Part shown: piece by piece, positions 42,564 through 51,209 of the stretch | How positions within the stretch are numbered: the stretch's first letter is position 1 | Layout: every line of letters starts with the position of its first letter | From: Risungbinella massiliensis | Lineage (GTDB): Bacteria; Bacillota; Bacilli; Thermoactinomycetales; Thermoactinomycetaceae | DNA: 64,000 bases | Reading direction: 5' to 3' | NCBI RefSeq assembly: GCF_000942395.1 | Contig: NZ_LN812102.1 | Span: 31,358 to 95,357, forward strand | Made by a program: the position numbers and the translations under genes | The notes under the pieces: model-generated | What the model saw: the letters and a program-made list of their open reading frames with translations, nothing else | The model's database searches: none | Told to the model about the DNA's origin: nothing

Positions 42564-43250
42564 ATGAACACAAATACAAATATAACAATGGTTGCTACTC
42601 TGGTGAGTGATACTTCTAGAGCTGCGATGTTAACCATTTTGATGGATGGTAGATTCCACCCGGCAAGTGAATTAGCATATATGGCTGGGGTCAAACCTCA
42701 GACAGCTAGTTTTCATCTAACCAAAATGGTTCAAGCAGATATCGTAACTGTAGAAAAACAAGGTAGGCATCGATATTATGGCATTCGAAATTCAGAAGTA
42801 GCCCAAGTGATGGAACAATTACTAGCCATAGCTCCACCAATGGAAATCAGATCATTAAAACAATCTTCAGAAGACAAAGCAGTTCGTTTTGCTAGAACTT
42901 GCTATGATCATCTCGCTGGGAATGTAGGAGTACAACTGACTAATTCTCTTCTTCAGATGGGTGTAATATACGAAGAAGAAAAAGACTTTCTTGTTTCGGA
43001 GAAAGGGAAGGACTTCTTTGGCGATTTCCAAATCAATATTTCGCAAATAAAGAAAAAACGACGATCTTTTGCAACGAAGTGTCTAGATTGGAGTGAACGA
43101 CGACATCACTTAGCTGGCTCTTTAGGAAATGCACTTTTGGAGCGGCTATTGGAGTTAAACTGGCTAGAACGTATACCAAAAACAAGGGCAATCCAAATAA
43201 CTTCGGAAGGGAAGAAGGGACTGAAAGAAACGTTTTCTATTGATTTATAA
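42564..43250 (+). CDS. ArsR-type winged-helix regulator with C-terminal extension
   Basis: 228 residues. An N-terminal ArsR-like HTH (about residues 8-90) reads VSDTSRAAMLTILMDGRFHPASELAYMAGVKPQTASFHLTKM and HRYYGI. It is followed by a 130-residue domain containing FARTCYDHLAGNVGVQL and CLDWSERRHHLAGSLGNALL, which carries Cys and His residues that could sense metal, redox or a small ligand. Similar two-domain proteins occur next to flavin reductase or monooxygenase genes. Divergent from the flavin reductase gene. Confidence 0.87.
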   Translation: MNTNTNITMVATLVSDTSRAAMLTILMDGRFHPASELAYMAGVKPQTASFHLTKMVQADIVTVEKQGRHRYYGIRNSEVAQVMEQLLAIAPPMEIRSLKQSSEDKAVRFARTCYDHLAGNVGVQLTNSLLQMGVIYEEEKDFLVSEKGKDFFGDFQINISQIKKKRRSFATKCLDWSERRHHLAGSLGNALLERLLELNWLERIPKTRAIQITSEGKKGLKETFSIDL

Positions 43251-43371
43251 TCTAGATAGATATGCTTAGATTTAGAGGTTTTATCAACAGACAAAAAATT
43301 AGTTAATTTTCTTTTTGGATCAAAGGGAGAAGGCGAATGGGACCCATCGAGGAGCAGTGGACATCACAAAT

Positions 43372-43406
43372 AAAACCCTAATGAATAAATCGATCATTAG
43401 GGTTTT
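43372..43406. terminator. Terminator of the map gene (bidirectional)
   Basis: Perfect 13-bp stem AAAACCCTAATGA (43372-43384) and TCATTAGGGTTTT (43394-43406); 17 bp after the Map stop, which is on the minus strand. Confidence 0.88.
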
Positions 43407-43423
43407 GGATAGAAATATGGAGA

Positions 43424-44176
43424 TTAATTATCTAACTGAGTGAGAATAATCGGCTTATCTTCTGTTACGACGATAGTATGTTCATATTGTGCTACTAAGC
43501 TCTGATCAGGTGTAATAAATGTCCAACCATCGCCTGATTCGATGACATGGTCTGCTTTCATTGAGATAAATGGCTCTACAGCTAATACGTGCCCTTTTTT
43601 TAGGAGAGATTTATCTTGTGGTTCGTAGTAGTTCAGAATATGAGTAGGTGGTTCATGGAGACTTCGTCCAATACCATGTCCTGTCAAGTTTTGAATTACT
43701 TCAAATCCTCTTTTTCGAGCTAAGATTTCTACTGCTTTTCCGATCTGGTTTTTCTTTGCGCCAGCTTTTATTTTTTTCATGGCTTCAAAGAAAGCATCCT
43801 CAGCGCATTGGCATAGTTGTTCTAACAGTTCATTTTGTTTCCCTACCACAAAGGAGACACCTGTGTCAGCATAATATCCATCTAACACAGCAGAGATATC
43901 CACGTTAACCAGATCACCATCTTCCATGCTTCGATCACTTGGAATTCCGTGTGCTACTTCTTGATTAATGCTAATACAAGTGATTCCAGGAAATTGGTAC
44001 ATGACATAAGGAGCAGATTCAGCACCATAATGGTCTAGTACTTGTTTTCCGATCAGATCGAGTTGTTTGGTGGACATCCCTGGTTTGGCCTGGGCTTTCA
44101 TCTCTTCTCTAGCTTTTGCCACAACCTGGCCAATTTTTCGTAAACCAGCTAGTTCTTCTTGATTTTGTATGATCAA
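43424..44176 (-). CDS. Type I methionine aminopeptidase, MapB/YflG-like
   Basis: 250 residues, very similar by eye to B. subtilis YflG. Substrate His in EVAHGIP; metal ligands Asp in NVDISAVLDGYYADTG, His in LTGHGIGRSLHEPP, Glu in VEPFIS and the final Glu in QYEHTIVV. It removes the initiator Met in the cytoplasm. Start is TTG 44176, giving MIIQNQEELAGLRKIG like relatives; the open frame upstream (to 44299) is not conserved. The housekeeping map gene is normally in the ribosomal-protein cluster, so this is probably the second copy. Confidence 0.93.
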   Translation of the reverse strand: MIIQNQEELAGLRKIGQVVAKAREEMKAQAKPGMSTKQLDLIGKQVLDHYGAESAPYVMYQFPGITCISINQEVAHGIPSDRSMEDGDLVNVDISAVLDGYYADTGVSFVVGKQNELLEQLCQCAEDAFFEAMKKIKAGAKKNQIGKAVEILARKRGFEVIQNLTGHGIGRSLHEPPTHILNYYEPQDKSLLKKGHVLAVEPFISMKADHVIESGDGWTFITPDQSLVAQYEHTIVVTEDKPIILTQLDN

Positions 44177-44428
44177 TAGGATCCCTGCTTTCAAATTAAG
44201 GGTTAGAACATATATGTAGATTTTATTGATACATATCAAGATATGATACCGCAAAAAAGAACGGATGAGGAGATATGTGTTTTCTTTAGATGTTTGCAAT
44301 GGTTTAAGTTCGTTGTTGGAAAGATGACATAGGAGTAGGACCAGTAAGGGAACGAAATAGTGCTACTTTGCCGAATATTGGAGAGTATATTTAAGTTAAG
44401 ATTTGGTACATTTGCTTTGATGTGTTTG

Positions 44429-44632
44429 CTATCTAGTAAGTTTCTGATTTAGATCCCCATTGAAGATGTACAATGGTAAATTCCCCACAGATACGGGTAG
44501 GTAGAAGTTATTTGCCACTAACAGTTCTGACAATACCCTTCCAACCTCACCTATTTGATTCTTTTCTATTGTCCCTTGGTTTTTTTCCAGATATTCATTT
44601 TTATCTAGATAGAAAGTATCGTTTCAACTCAT
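44429..44632 (-). pseudogene. Unrecognised ORF fragment with an early stop
   Basis: Read on the minus strand, ATG 44632 is followed by AGT and a TGA (44626-44624), then 64 open codons to TAG at 44431-44429. The peptide after the stop has a protein-like composition (NEYLEKNQ..., GEVGRVLSELLVANNF, GNLPLYIFNGDLN). I recognise no family and there is no ribosome site. It may be a short remnant of a lost gene. Confidence 0.3.
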
Positions 44633-44642
44633 TTCAAAAATG

Positions 44643-44669
44643 CTAATAAAAGTCCCAATCTAGTTGGGA
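44643..44669 (-). terminator. Terminator of chrA
   Basis: 6-bp stem TCCCAA (44653-44658) and TTGGGA (44664-44669); on the minus strand it is followed by CTTTTATTAG. Short but well placed, 33 bp after the stop. Confidence 0.6.
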
Positions 44670-44701
44670 AGAGTATTTCATTCAATTGTTAGTTAAGTCT
44701 C

Positions 44702-45913
44702 TTAGAAGCCATTTATTAGTAAACCTCCTAATGCTCCGGTTATGACAACAACCCAAGGTGGAGTTTTCCAAAAAACAAGCATGATAAATAGAATAGAAGC
44801 AAGGGCGAAATCTATGGGTTTTAGAATAGAATGGGTCCAAATCGGGTCATAAAGGGCAGCTAGCAAGATTCCAACTACTGCAGCATTAACTCCAATCAGT
44901 GAGCCTTGGATGTTTGATTTTCTACGAAGGGAGTTCCAAAAAGGCAATGTACCGATAACCAGCAAGAAAGCTGGTAAGAAAATGCCGATTGTGGCAACTG
45001 TTGCACCTAACCATCCATCGATCAATGCACCTAAATATGCAGCGAAGGTAAACAAAGGTCCAGGAACAGCTTGAGTAGCCCCATAACCTGCAAGAAAGTC
45101 TTCCTTGCTTAACCATCCAGTAGGTACAAGTTCTCTCTCAAGTAGAGGAAGGACTACATGGCCACCACCAAAAACGAGAGAGCCTGCTCTGTAAAAACTA
45201 TCGAAAACGGCTAACCAATGGAAAGAAGCTGCATTTTGAATGAAAGGTAGACCAACTAATAATGCAAAAAACAGAACGAGACTAGTCAGAGCTACGGAAC
45301 GTCGAATAGGAACATGTATTTCAGATATTTTAGGAATTTTCCTTTCCTTATAAAGAAATAAACCGATGATTCCAGCCACAACGATAATGATTACTTGGCT
45401 TACTGCTGTCCGCCATAGCAAAGTAATGGTTGTTGCGATAATCGCTATGGTTGCTCTGTTTCGGTCAGGAGTAAGTTTCTGACCCATCCCTAAAACAGCA
45501 TGGGCAACAATGACCACAGCTACCAGCTTTAGGCCATGAATCCATCCCATATTCCCAACATCGAAACCCTGGAGTAGAAATGCGAATAGAACTAAAGCAA
45601 TAACTGATGGAAGAGTAAATCCAATCCAAGCAACAATACCTCCTAACAACCCAGCACGTATCACACCAATTCCAATTCCAACTTGACTGCTTGCAGGACC
45701 AGGGAGGAATTGACAGAGTGTAACTAGATCAGCATAACTGCGTTCATCCATCCATTTGCGACGGCGAATGTATTCATCGTGAAAATACCCAAGGTGAGCA
45801 ATTGGTCCCCCGAATGAAGTGAGACCCAGCTTGGTCGATACTTGTAGCACCTCTAGAAGTTTCTTTAGTGTGCTTTTCGATTCGTTCTGGATTGTTGCTT
45901 GGTTTGTTTCCAT
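44702..45913 (-). CDS. chrA: Chromate transporter ChrA, long-chain form
   Basis: 403 residues with two homologous CHR domains. The first has LGLTSFGGPIAHLGYF and QFLPGPASSQVGIGIG; the second has FYRAGSLVFGGGHVVLPLL and YGATQAVPGPLFTFAAYLGA. The paired FGG and PGP motifs define the family. It is an inner-membrane exporter of chromate or a sulfate-like anion. ATG 45913 has GGGAGAG 9 bp upstream; the open frame from 45949 is not conserved. No chrB regulator nearby. Confidence 0.92.
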   Translation of the reverse strand: METNQATIQNESKSTLKKLLEVLQVSTKLGLTSFGGPIAHLGYFHDEYIRRRKWMDERSYADLVTLCQFLPGPASSQVGIGIGVIRAGLLGGIVAWIGFTLPSVIALVLFAFLLQGFDVGNMGWIHGLKLVAVVIVAHAVLGMGQKLTPDRNRATIAIIATTITLLWRTAVSQVIIIVVAGIIGLFLYKERKIPKISEIHVPIRRSVALTSLVLFFALLVGLPFIQNAASFHWLAVFDSFYRAGSLVFGGGHVVLPLLERELVPTGWLSKEDFLAGYGATQAVPGPLFTFAAYLGALIDGWLGATVATIGIFLPAFLLVIGTLPFWNSLRRKSNIQGSLIGVNAAVVGILLAALYDPIWTHSILKPIDFALASILFIMLVFWKTPPWVVVITGALGGLLINGF

Positions 45914-46283
45914 CGTAAGTATCTCTCCCAGTTGATAGTTATAAAACAAGCTGGTTGTTGCTGGCTAAGAAGGTACGAATAGGATCACGAATATTGACAC
46001 GCTACAACATCCTCTACAATGCAGACAACTTTTCAGTTTAGTAAGATGCAAACTCCTTTGGCTGATACCGCATTTGCTGAAATGTTAGATGATTAGCATT
46101 TTTACTTTAAATAGTTCAAGGTGTTGTTCGTGTTTTAGAAAGTATCTAATTACCAATTTCAATTGTTGTTCGGTAAGATTGCTCTACCATATTAGGCTCA
46201 TACAATTGTTGCAATATCAGGCAGATGACATACATTATCAGTGTCTTGTTTTTGTAGAAAGTATAACAGAAAGGAGAGATCAA
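45914..46283. other. Divergent promoter region between chrA and a histidine phosphatase gene
   Basis: 370 bp holding upstream sequences of two divergent genes. Some short open stretches exist, such as a 16-codon one ending near 46097, but none has a ribosome site. I see no strong hairpin or repeat. Confidence 0.4.
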
Positions 46284-47069
46284 ATGGATCAGAGACAAAA
46301 TATCGAGAATGTAAAACGACTATCTTCGTACCATTTTGCACAGGAAGAGCACTTCAAGCGATTAAAAAGGATATCGGCAAACAATCTAGCTCTATACGAT
46401 CAATACGCATCACTACAATATTTACATAAAGCACTTGCACATCGATACAAAGCAATAATAGCAGGGATGATGAGTTCATACACAATACCATTTAGATCAC
46501 AGAAATATCAAAAGCCAGCAGGATCCATCAATCAATCGTTGCTGAATTTGCTTCGAGAAGGTGGATATATTCTATATGTTAGGCACGGAGAAGCAAATGT
46601 AGGAGAAGATCAACCCAATCTCAGCTTTGAGGATTGTTCCACCCAAAGAAATCTTTCCGATATTGGTAGAAGACAAGCGGTAACCTATGGAGAGGTACTC
46701 CGCAGGTTAAGTATTCCTATTGTGTATCCGGTTCTTGTGAGCCCTTTTTGTAGAAATAGAGAAACTGCTACTTTGGCTTTCGGAGAAGAGAATGTTCAAG
46801 TCGATCCTTTTTGGGTTGAAATTTATAAACTGAGTGGTAATTTGAGTAAAGCAAACCAGGAAAGCATATTAAACTATCTCAGATCAGTTTTAGAAATCAA
46901 ACCACCTATGGGTAGTAATAAGGTTATTATCGCCCACAGTTTTCCAAAAGGGGTTGGATTAGGAGAAATTCCAGACATGGGAACTGTTGTTGTGGAACCT
47001 CAAGGACAGGGAAATGGTTATAAAGTTGTCGCTCAAATATCACTAGTAGAGTTGGCAAATATTCCATAG
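46284..47069 (+). CDS. Histidine phosphatase superfamily protein with N-terminal helical extension
   Basis: 261 residues. Residues about 1-85 are charged and helical with several His, without a recognised domain. From about 90 the phosphoglycerate-mutase-like fold begins: catalytic RHG in LYVRHGEANVGE, NLSDIGRRQAVTYGEVL, LVSPFCRNRETA and the second His in IIAHSFPKGVGLGEIP. It likely hydrolyses a phosphate ester; the substrate is unknown. ATG 46284 has AAAGGAGAG 6-7 bp upstream, so the longer frame from 46089 is rejected. Confidence 0.83.
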   Translation: MDQRQNIENVKRLSSYHFAQEEHFKRLKRISANNLALYDQYASLQYLHKALAHRYKAIIAGMMSSYTIPFRSQKYQKPAGSINQSLLNLLREGGYILYVRHGEANVGEDQPNLSFEDCSTQRNLSDIGRRQAVTYGEVLRRLSIPIVYPVLVSPFCRNRETATLAFGEENVQVDPFWVEIYKLSGNLSKANQESILNYLRSVLEIKPPMGSNKVIIAHSFPKGVGLGEIPDMGTVVVEPQGQGNGYKVVAQISLVELANIP

Positions 47070-47150
47070 GTCTAATAGCTTAAGCTATACCAATATAATC
47101 GAGCAGAGATTCAGGTACATTTTAATATTTAATGGACTATATACAAAAAT

Positions 47151-47186
47151 AAATTTCCGCATCATTAGCGATACGGAAATTTATTA
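47151..47186. terminator. Weak hairpin terminator
   Basis: AAATTTCCG (47151-47159) and CGGAAATTT (47174-47182), loop 14 nt, about 80 bp after the phosphatase stop and 100 bp after the convergent GH25 stop. T run is short. Confidence 0.45.
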
Positions 47187-47279
47187 GCGGCAGGAATTTA
47201 GAAGAACAGTGATATAGTACAAGAACTCAAAAATAGATAATTATTTTTATGATATGTTAGCAGCATATGATAAATCGTC

Positions 47280-47978
47280 TTATTTTGATGCCTTCAATAC
47301 TTCTAAGTCAGCACTTTTTAGCACATTGATATCTACATAAGTTTCAATTCCATCTACATGACCTCGATTGTGATATTGCCAAATAAGCCAATCGCGATCT
47401 AGAGTAGGGTGCTTGTAGATATCGCGAATCCAAATCCGATGATCTAGGAAATGACCTTTTACATATTTGTCGTAAGTTTCGTATGTAACGTAGAGAATTG
47501 GTTCTTTTCCGTAGTGTGCATGGAGCTTGTCTGAGAATGCTTGCAATTCATTCCGCACCTTTGTTTGTTCGTGGTAGGGAGGAATTTCTAGATCAATGAC
47601 AGGAGGGAGGGCATCAGATTCCTTAGGCACTGCTTGTATAAAATGCATCGCTTGAGTTTCTCCAGAACTCCTCATCGAGAAAAAATGATACGCTCCTGTG
47701 AGGAAACCTTCCTGTCTTGCCAATTCCCAGTTAGTTTGAAAGCGGTGATCCGTAAAATCGTGTCCTTCTGTTGCTTTCATAAAGACAAAGGGGTATTCTT
47801 TTTTATCTAAGACTTTCCAATTAATCACACCTTGATGATGGGACACATCCAGTCCCTTAACCTCATACCACATAGCAAATAGGTCGTTGTGCCAAATATA
47901 TCCCTGATAGTCCAACACGAATAATATTCCAAGGGTGAGTAGAACGATAAGGGTTATCATAATAATTTTTTTCATCAT
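47280..47978 (-). CDS. GH25 muramidase (lysozyme), membrane-anchored
   Basis: 232 residues. One N-terminal membrane helix or signal anchor (IIMITLIVLLTLGILFVLDY) and a single GH25 domain: GLDVSHHQGVINW with the catalytic Asp, PVIDLEIPP with the Glu, FMKATEG, GAYHFFSM and WLIWQYHNRGHVDGIETYVDIN. It cleaves the MurNAc-GlcNAc bond outside the cell. No wall-binding repeats. The AAAGGAT ribosome site lies in a 7-bp hairpin with ATCCTTT just before the ATG, which may damp translation. Confidence 0.9.
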   Translation of the reverse strand: MMKKIIMITLIVLLTLGILFVLDYQGYIWHNDLFAMWYEVKGLDVSHHQGVINWKVLDKKEYPFVFMKATEGHDFTDHRFQTNWELARQEGFLTGAYHFFSMRSSGETQAMHFIQAVPKESDALPPVIDLEIPPYHEQTKVRNELQAFSDKLHAHYGKEPILYVTYETYDKYVKGHFLDHRIWIRDIYKHPTLDRDWLIWQYHNRGHVDGIETYVDINVLKSADLEVLKASK

Positions 47979-48179
47979 AAAGGATATTGATCCTTTCCAA
48001 ATGGAAGTCTATCCCAACTATACAATAACACCATACAAAGCGTATCGTTGTTATATGAATATTTCAAAACAGTATTTTTTATTGTTTAAACAAGTTTGCA
48101 AAACAGACTGATGTTATGTAAAAAGTGACAAAAAAAGAAACATCCCAACCCTTATATTCTTTTTAAGACTGCGAATTGG

Positions 48180-48440
48180 GAATTCTCCCTATTTTATTGG
48201 GTTTATATAAAAGGGAGCGTTGCTCGGTATCTCCTTTGTGGAGATGCTTAGATCAACCATTTTTGGTATCATCTAATCATGAGTGCGGAAACACTATAAA
48301 CTATCATTCGAGCGAAAACTCGGTAAACTAAACCTTATTTAGATATGGAACGTATCTTCGTAGAGAATGCGACGTTTGGTCGATTCAATGACCAAGGAGC
48401 TCGCCATTTCAATAGCGATGTAGTTTCACGATAAGAGAAT
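48180..48440 (+). ncRNA. Candidate structured RNA leader upstream of a DUF3817 gene
   Basis: The 494-bp gap 47979-48472 holds a run of hairpins: GTATCTCC/GGAGATGC (48227-48247), TTAGAT/ATCTAA with inner ACCA/TGGT (48248-48276), AGTG/CACT (48282-48295), CGAG/CUCG (48309-48322), AACGT/ACGTT (48349-48376) and TTGGTC/GACCAA (48376-48395). The third and fourth are a repeated unit: stem, CGGAAA or CGAAAA loop, stem, then the shared TAAACTA. Stems differ in sequence but keep pairing. I match it to no riboswitch class I know. A decayed ORF is an alternative (a 29-codon open stretch begins at 48345). Confidence 0.4.
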
Positions 48441-48472
48441 AGTAAGATCTTATGGGATAGGTGATGATGTAG

Positions 48473-48793
48473 ATGCTAAAAACTCCAATAGGGCGACTCC
48501 GTTTTGTTGGAACCCTAGAGGCGATTTCCTATCTAGTTTTGCTTGGAATCGCGATGCCTCTTAAGTATATGATGGACATGCCAATGGCTGTTACGATCGT
48601 AGGTGGTGCACATGGAGGTTTATTCATCCTTTACTTAGTGGCTGCTGTACATGTGAAATTTGTTCATAACTGGTCATGGTCCAAGGTCTTTTATGCTTTT
48701 GTTGCATCAGTGCTACCATTTGGGCCATTCGTTTTTGACGCAAAGGTGGCAAAAGAAGAAGGACAACCTACTTCTGCAAAAGCTAGTACGTAA
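48473..48793 (+). CDS. DUF3817 membrane protein (YdzA-like)
   Basis: 106 residues with three membrane helices. TPIGRLRFVGTLEAISYLVLLGIAMPLKY, MAVTIVGGAHGGLFILYLVAA and ASVLPFGPFVFDAKV are the DUF3817 pattern. Function unknown. ATG 48473 has AGGTGAT 7 bp upstream. Preceded by a long untranslated region with many hairpins and followed by a strong terminator. Confidence 0.87.
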   Translation: MLKTPIGRLRFVGTLEAISYLVLLGIAMPLKYMMDMPMAVTIVGGAHGGLFILYLVAAVHVKFVHNWSWSKVFYAFVASVLPFGPFVFDAKVAKEEGQPTSAKAST

Positions 48794-48804
48794 ACTATTG
48801 TAAA

Positions 48805-48855
48805 ATAGAGAGAAACACCCTTCTCTGGTCAGAGAAGGGTGTTTCTCTCTATTTG
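48805..48855. terminator. Very strong hairpin terminator
   Basis: A 22-bp perfect stem (arms about 48805-48826 and 48831-48852) with GGTC loop; core arms AAACACCCTTCTCT and AGAGAAGGGTGTTT. It ends the DUF3817 transcript. Confidence 0.85.
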
Positions 48856-49076
48856 CTTTTAGAGCAGCCTGCTCCTCCCACCCTAACAGCTTGCGAACTG
48901 CCCTGATCATCAGGAAAGTAAGAACAGGATTTTGTCTATGACTAAGCACTCTTGCTTGAACATTTCTAATAAAAAAACTAAGTACTGTGGACTAAGTTCT
49001 GAGAACTTATTTCCTATTTAAAATTAGATGCAATTTTTTAGGGTTTTCTACGCTGTAAAAACAAAGAGAGTTTAGA

Positions 49077-49634
49077 TTATACTTCGAGTCCAATCAAGTT
49101 TGTAGTAGCATTGGCGATTTGCATTGCACCGTCTACTTGTTCCATGAATTCTATGTTAAACTGGTTGATTTTTTCCACTTCATTTCGAGGAAATAAATAT
49201 AAAAGATCTGCATCATCTACCGAATCTCGATCCCGTTTTTGATTATAACGTTCTACTTCTTTTTCGGCACGCTCGATTGCATCATGACAAGAATGAACTA
49301 AATCTTGATTCATCTCAATCAAATGATTTTTGTAAATGAGTGCTTCGTGTAAAGTAAAGGTTTTACCTGCAACCGTAATCTTGGTTTGAATATTGATTCG
49401 ATCAATCGCCGATTTAATTTGAAAAAAACGTTTTGTCAAATCATGGTAGGATTGGATTTTGGCTTGGACTTCTTTTTCTGCCTGTTTGACGCTATATTCC
49501 TGGTTTGCCCCTTTAATTCCCCAAGGATGCTTTTTCTTGGAAGACCAGGCGGAGTAGATACTAAGTTCTTCTTGAATCTTCGCCATTCTTTTTTTGAGAA
49601 GTTTTAATTCAGAGAGACCTTGTTGGATGAGCAA
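49077..49634 (-). CDS. Coiled-coil protein, possibly DIP1984-like
   Basis: 185 residues, highly charged and helical. Heptads span about residues 1-30, 47-75 and 105-135, and one conserved-looking segment reads RINIQTKITVAGKTFTLHEALIYK. That segment recalls DIP1984/septicolysin-type proteins (N-x-x-T, G-x-TLxEAL), but I am not certain. No signal peptide or membrane helix. TTG start; AAGGGAAG is 10 bp upstream. Role unknown. Confidence 0.6.
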   Translation of the reverse strand: MLIQQGLSELKLLKKRMAKIQEELSIYSAWSSKKKHPWGIKGANQEYSVKQAEKEVQAKIQSYHDLTKRFFQIKSAIDRINIQTKITVAGKTFTLHEALIYKNHLIEMNQDLVHSCHDAIERAEKEVERYNQKRDRDSVDDADLLYLFPRNEVEKINQFNIEFMEQVDGAMQIANATTNLIGLEV

Positions 49635-49752
49635 ACAATCTACTTCCCTTCGTATCCGAAATAGTACTACGATTATAACAAAAACATTTACACTACTTGA
49701 TGTTTTTTATGAAGAAAATGAAAACTAAGCTTCAAGATAAAACATAGGAGGT

Positions 49753-50032
49753 ATGAAGGATAGTTTATCGAATGTACGAATTGGAATGGTAACATTGAGG
49801 GTGTCAGATCTTGCGAGATCTACTTTGTTTTAACAAGAAGTGCTAGGTTTGAAAATTTGAGAACAAATAAAAACAACAATATTACTTGGAACAACGAATT
49901 AACGGAGTAAGAGCAGCAAAACCATCAAAAGATTCAAAAGGACTAGTGGAATTCGAGTTGGGTATTTCAGACAACGATTGGGATGCACTAGAGGAACGGT
50001 TGAAGCTGGAAAATGTGTTAACTGAAAAATGA
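49753..50032 (+). pseudogene. Decayed glyoxalase/VOC protein gene
   Basis: ATG 49753 gives RIGMVTLRVSDLARSTLF, then TAA (49831) where Tyr is expected, then QEVLGLKI and TGA (49858), ...NNNITLGTTN-like residues and TAA (49900). A +1 shift then reads GVRAAKPSKDSKGLVEFEL and DNDWDALEERLKLE to TGA 50030-50032. The N-terminal part is a clear VOC beta-strand/helix signature (VTLxVSDLxxSxxFYxxVLGL). Three stops and a frameshift make it dead. AGGAGG remains upstream. Confidence 0.65.
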
Positions 50033-50389
50033 GGACAAGGTGAGAGGAGACAGACAATTCCTCCTCCTATTAGCGATCGGCAAAGGCTCCTGTTGGTCTT
50101 CAAAGATTAAGATGGAGAGGCTAAAGCTAAGAAGGACAAAAAAATATTTCTTGATTGGTAAGTTCTTGATGGAGATAAAAAAGAGTTAACACAGGCTCTA
50201 AGAAAATAACTCCACCCTATATATTAGACCAGTAGATTTTGTGAATATTATGTTCAGATAACAGTATTAGTTCGCTCCTTGTCGTACATTTAGGTAGTAT
50301 GATATCTCAATAGTACAAACATTTTTCACAAAATTATAATTATCATAAAAATAATATTATTAATTTGTTCTTGCTTTTTATGAAATAAA

Positions 50390-50427
50390 TAAATGAAAAG
50401 GACAGATTCCGATATGGAATTTGTCCT
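50390..50427 (-). terminator. Terminator of the YvbH-like gene
   Basis: 12-bp stem AGGACAGATTCC (50399-50410) and GGAATTTGTCCT (50416-50427) with one mismatch or wobble; on the minus strand followed by TTTTCATTT. Confidence 0.82.
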
Positions 50428-50444
50428 ATGTATTATGAGTTTTA

Positions 50445-51059
50445 TTAGTTATTTATATATTTTTCGAATACAAAACCAAAATCTTTGACACGATATTTTT
50501 GTTTCGCTTGTTGGTTCCAGTCAAAGGTAAATTGGTTGATTGCTTTAAATTGCTCTACGATATCTGCTTCGGTGTTACGGATGGTTCCCACACTAGAAGC
50601 AGCGACCCCGATACTAGCTTTCGCATCTTCAAGAGCTAGTTGATTATCCCGTTTGATCTCTGCCAATTTAAGAAGTGCTTTGTAGAGATCTTTCACTTCT
50701 TCTAGATGCTTTTTATGGACATCGATAGAGTATTGTGCATTACCCAAGGTGAATTTCAACTCTACATCCATATCTACTGTTCCTGCAGTTTCCAAAAGAA
50801 TGTCTTGGATATTGCTTCGGTAATAGTCAAAGCGACGAAGAACACGTTTTTTGCTCATGGCACTTGTACCATCTAAATGAACGAGAGCTTTGTTGGTAAA
50901 GCAGTATTCATCTGATTTTGACTTGATTAGGAAGAAAATCTTTTCCCCATCTTCGTGCATTACATAATCGTCAGCATCTACCTTATCATAGTTCTCCGGC
51001 TTGATAACCGATCCAATATCACTTAGACCCAATACGTCTGCTGCTACTTTTCCAAACAT
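50445..51059 (-). CDS. PH-domain protein, YvbH-like
   Basis: 204 residues similar to B. subtilis YvbH: MFGKVAADVLGLSDIGSVI, DADDYVMHEDGEKIFFLIKSKSDEYCFTN, HLDGTSAMSKKRVLRR and ETAGTVDMDVELKFTLG. The N-terminal two thirds form a bacterial PH-like (YvbH N-terminal) domain; the C-terminal third is helical. Function unknown. ATG 51059 has AAAGGA 8 bp upstream; ATG 51068 overlaps that site. Confidence 0.88.
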   Translation of the reverse strand: MFGKVAADVLGLSDIGSVIKPENYDKVDADDYVMHEDGEKIFFLIKSKSDEYCFTNKALVHLDGTSAMSKKRVLRRFDYYRSNIQDILLETAGTVDMDVELKFTLGNAQYSIDVHKKHLEEVKDLYKALLKLAEIKRDNQLALEDAKASIGVAASSVGTIRNTEADIVEQFKAINQFTFDWNQQAKQKYRVKDFGFVFEKYINN

Positions 51060-51209
51060 GTACTTCATCCTTTCTTTTATAAAACTCCTTTTTTATTATA
51101 TCATGAAGGAATCGAATGAAGCAGTTTGATTGGAAACGTGAGAGAAAATAAATACCAGTAATTGCATTCGATGTCGAGAAATATCAATTATTTTATTGGA
51201 GGCATGTCT

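Larger units (their letters stand above)
44177..44701. other. Long intergenic region with a gene remnant
   Basis: 525 bp between map and chrA, both on the minus strand. It includes a possible decayed ORF (44429-44632) and the chrA terminator (44643-44669). The remaining map-proximal part (44177-44428) shows no clear coding signal. Confidence 0.5.
49635..50444. other. Long gene-poor region with a decayed VOC gene
   Basis: 810 bp. It contains a VOC pseudogene (49753-50032). Downstream open fragments up to about 50208 contain stops (for example a stretch ending KKELTQALRK), and then AT-rich sequence leads to a terminator at 50390-50427. Confidence 0.55.

Noticed and set aside
46089-46283. N-terminal extension of the histidine phosphatase from an earlier start at 46089.
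   Set aside because: The extra residues are unlike any family, and a strong AAAGGAGAG lies just before ATG 46284.
48180-48440. Known riboswitch (M-box, ydaO, cobalamin or T-box).
   Set aside because: No conserved consensus strings of these classes could be found; left as an unassigned structured candidate.
48713-48949. 78-codon minus-strand open frame overlapping the DUF3817 gene end.
   Set aside because: It runs through a 22-bp terminator hairpin and antisense to a clear gene; no ribosome site.
49077-51059. Phage-related cluster made of the coiled-coil and PH-domain proteins.
   Set aside because: The PH protein is a YvbH-like chromosomal protein and the coiled-coil gene has no phage neighbours.
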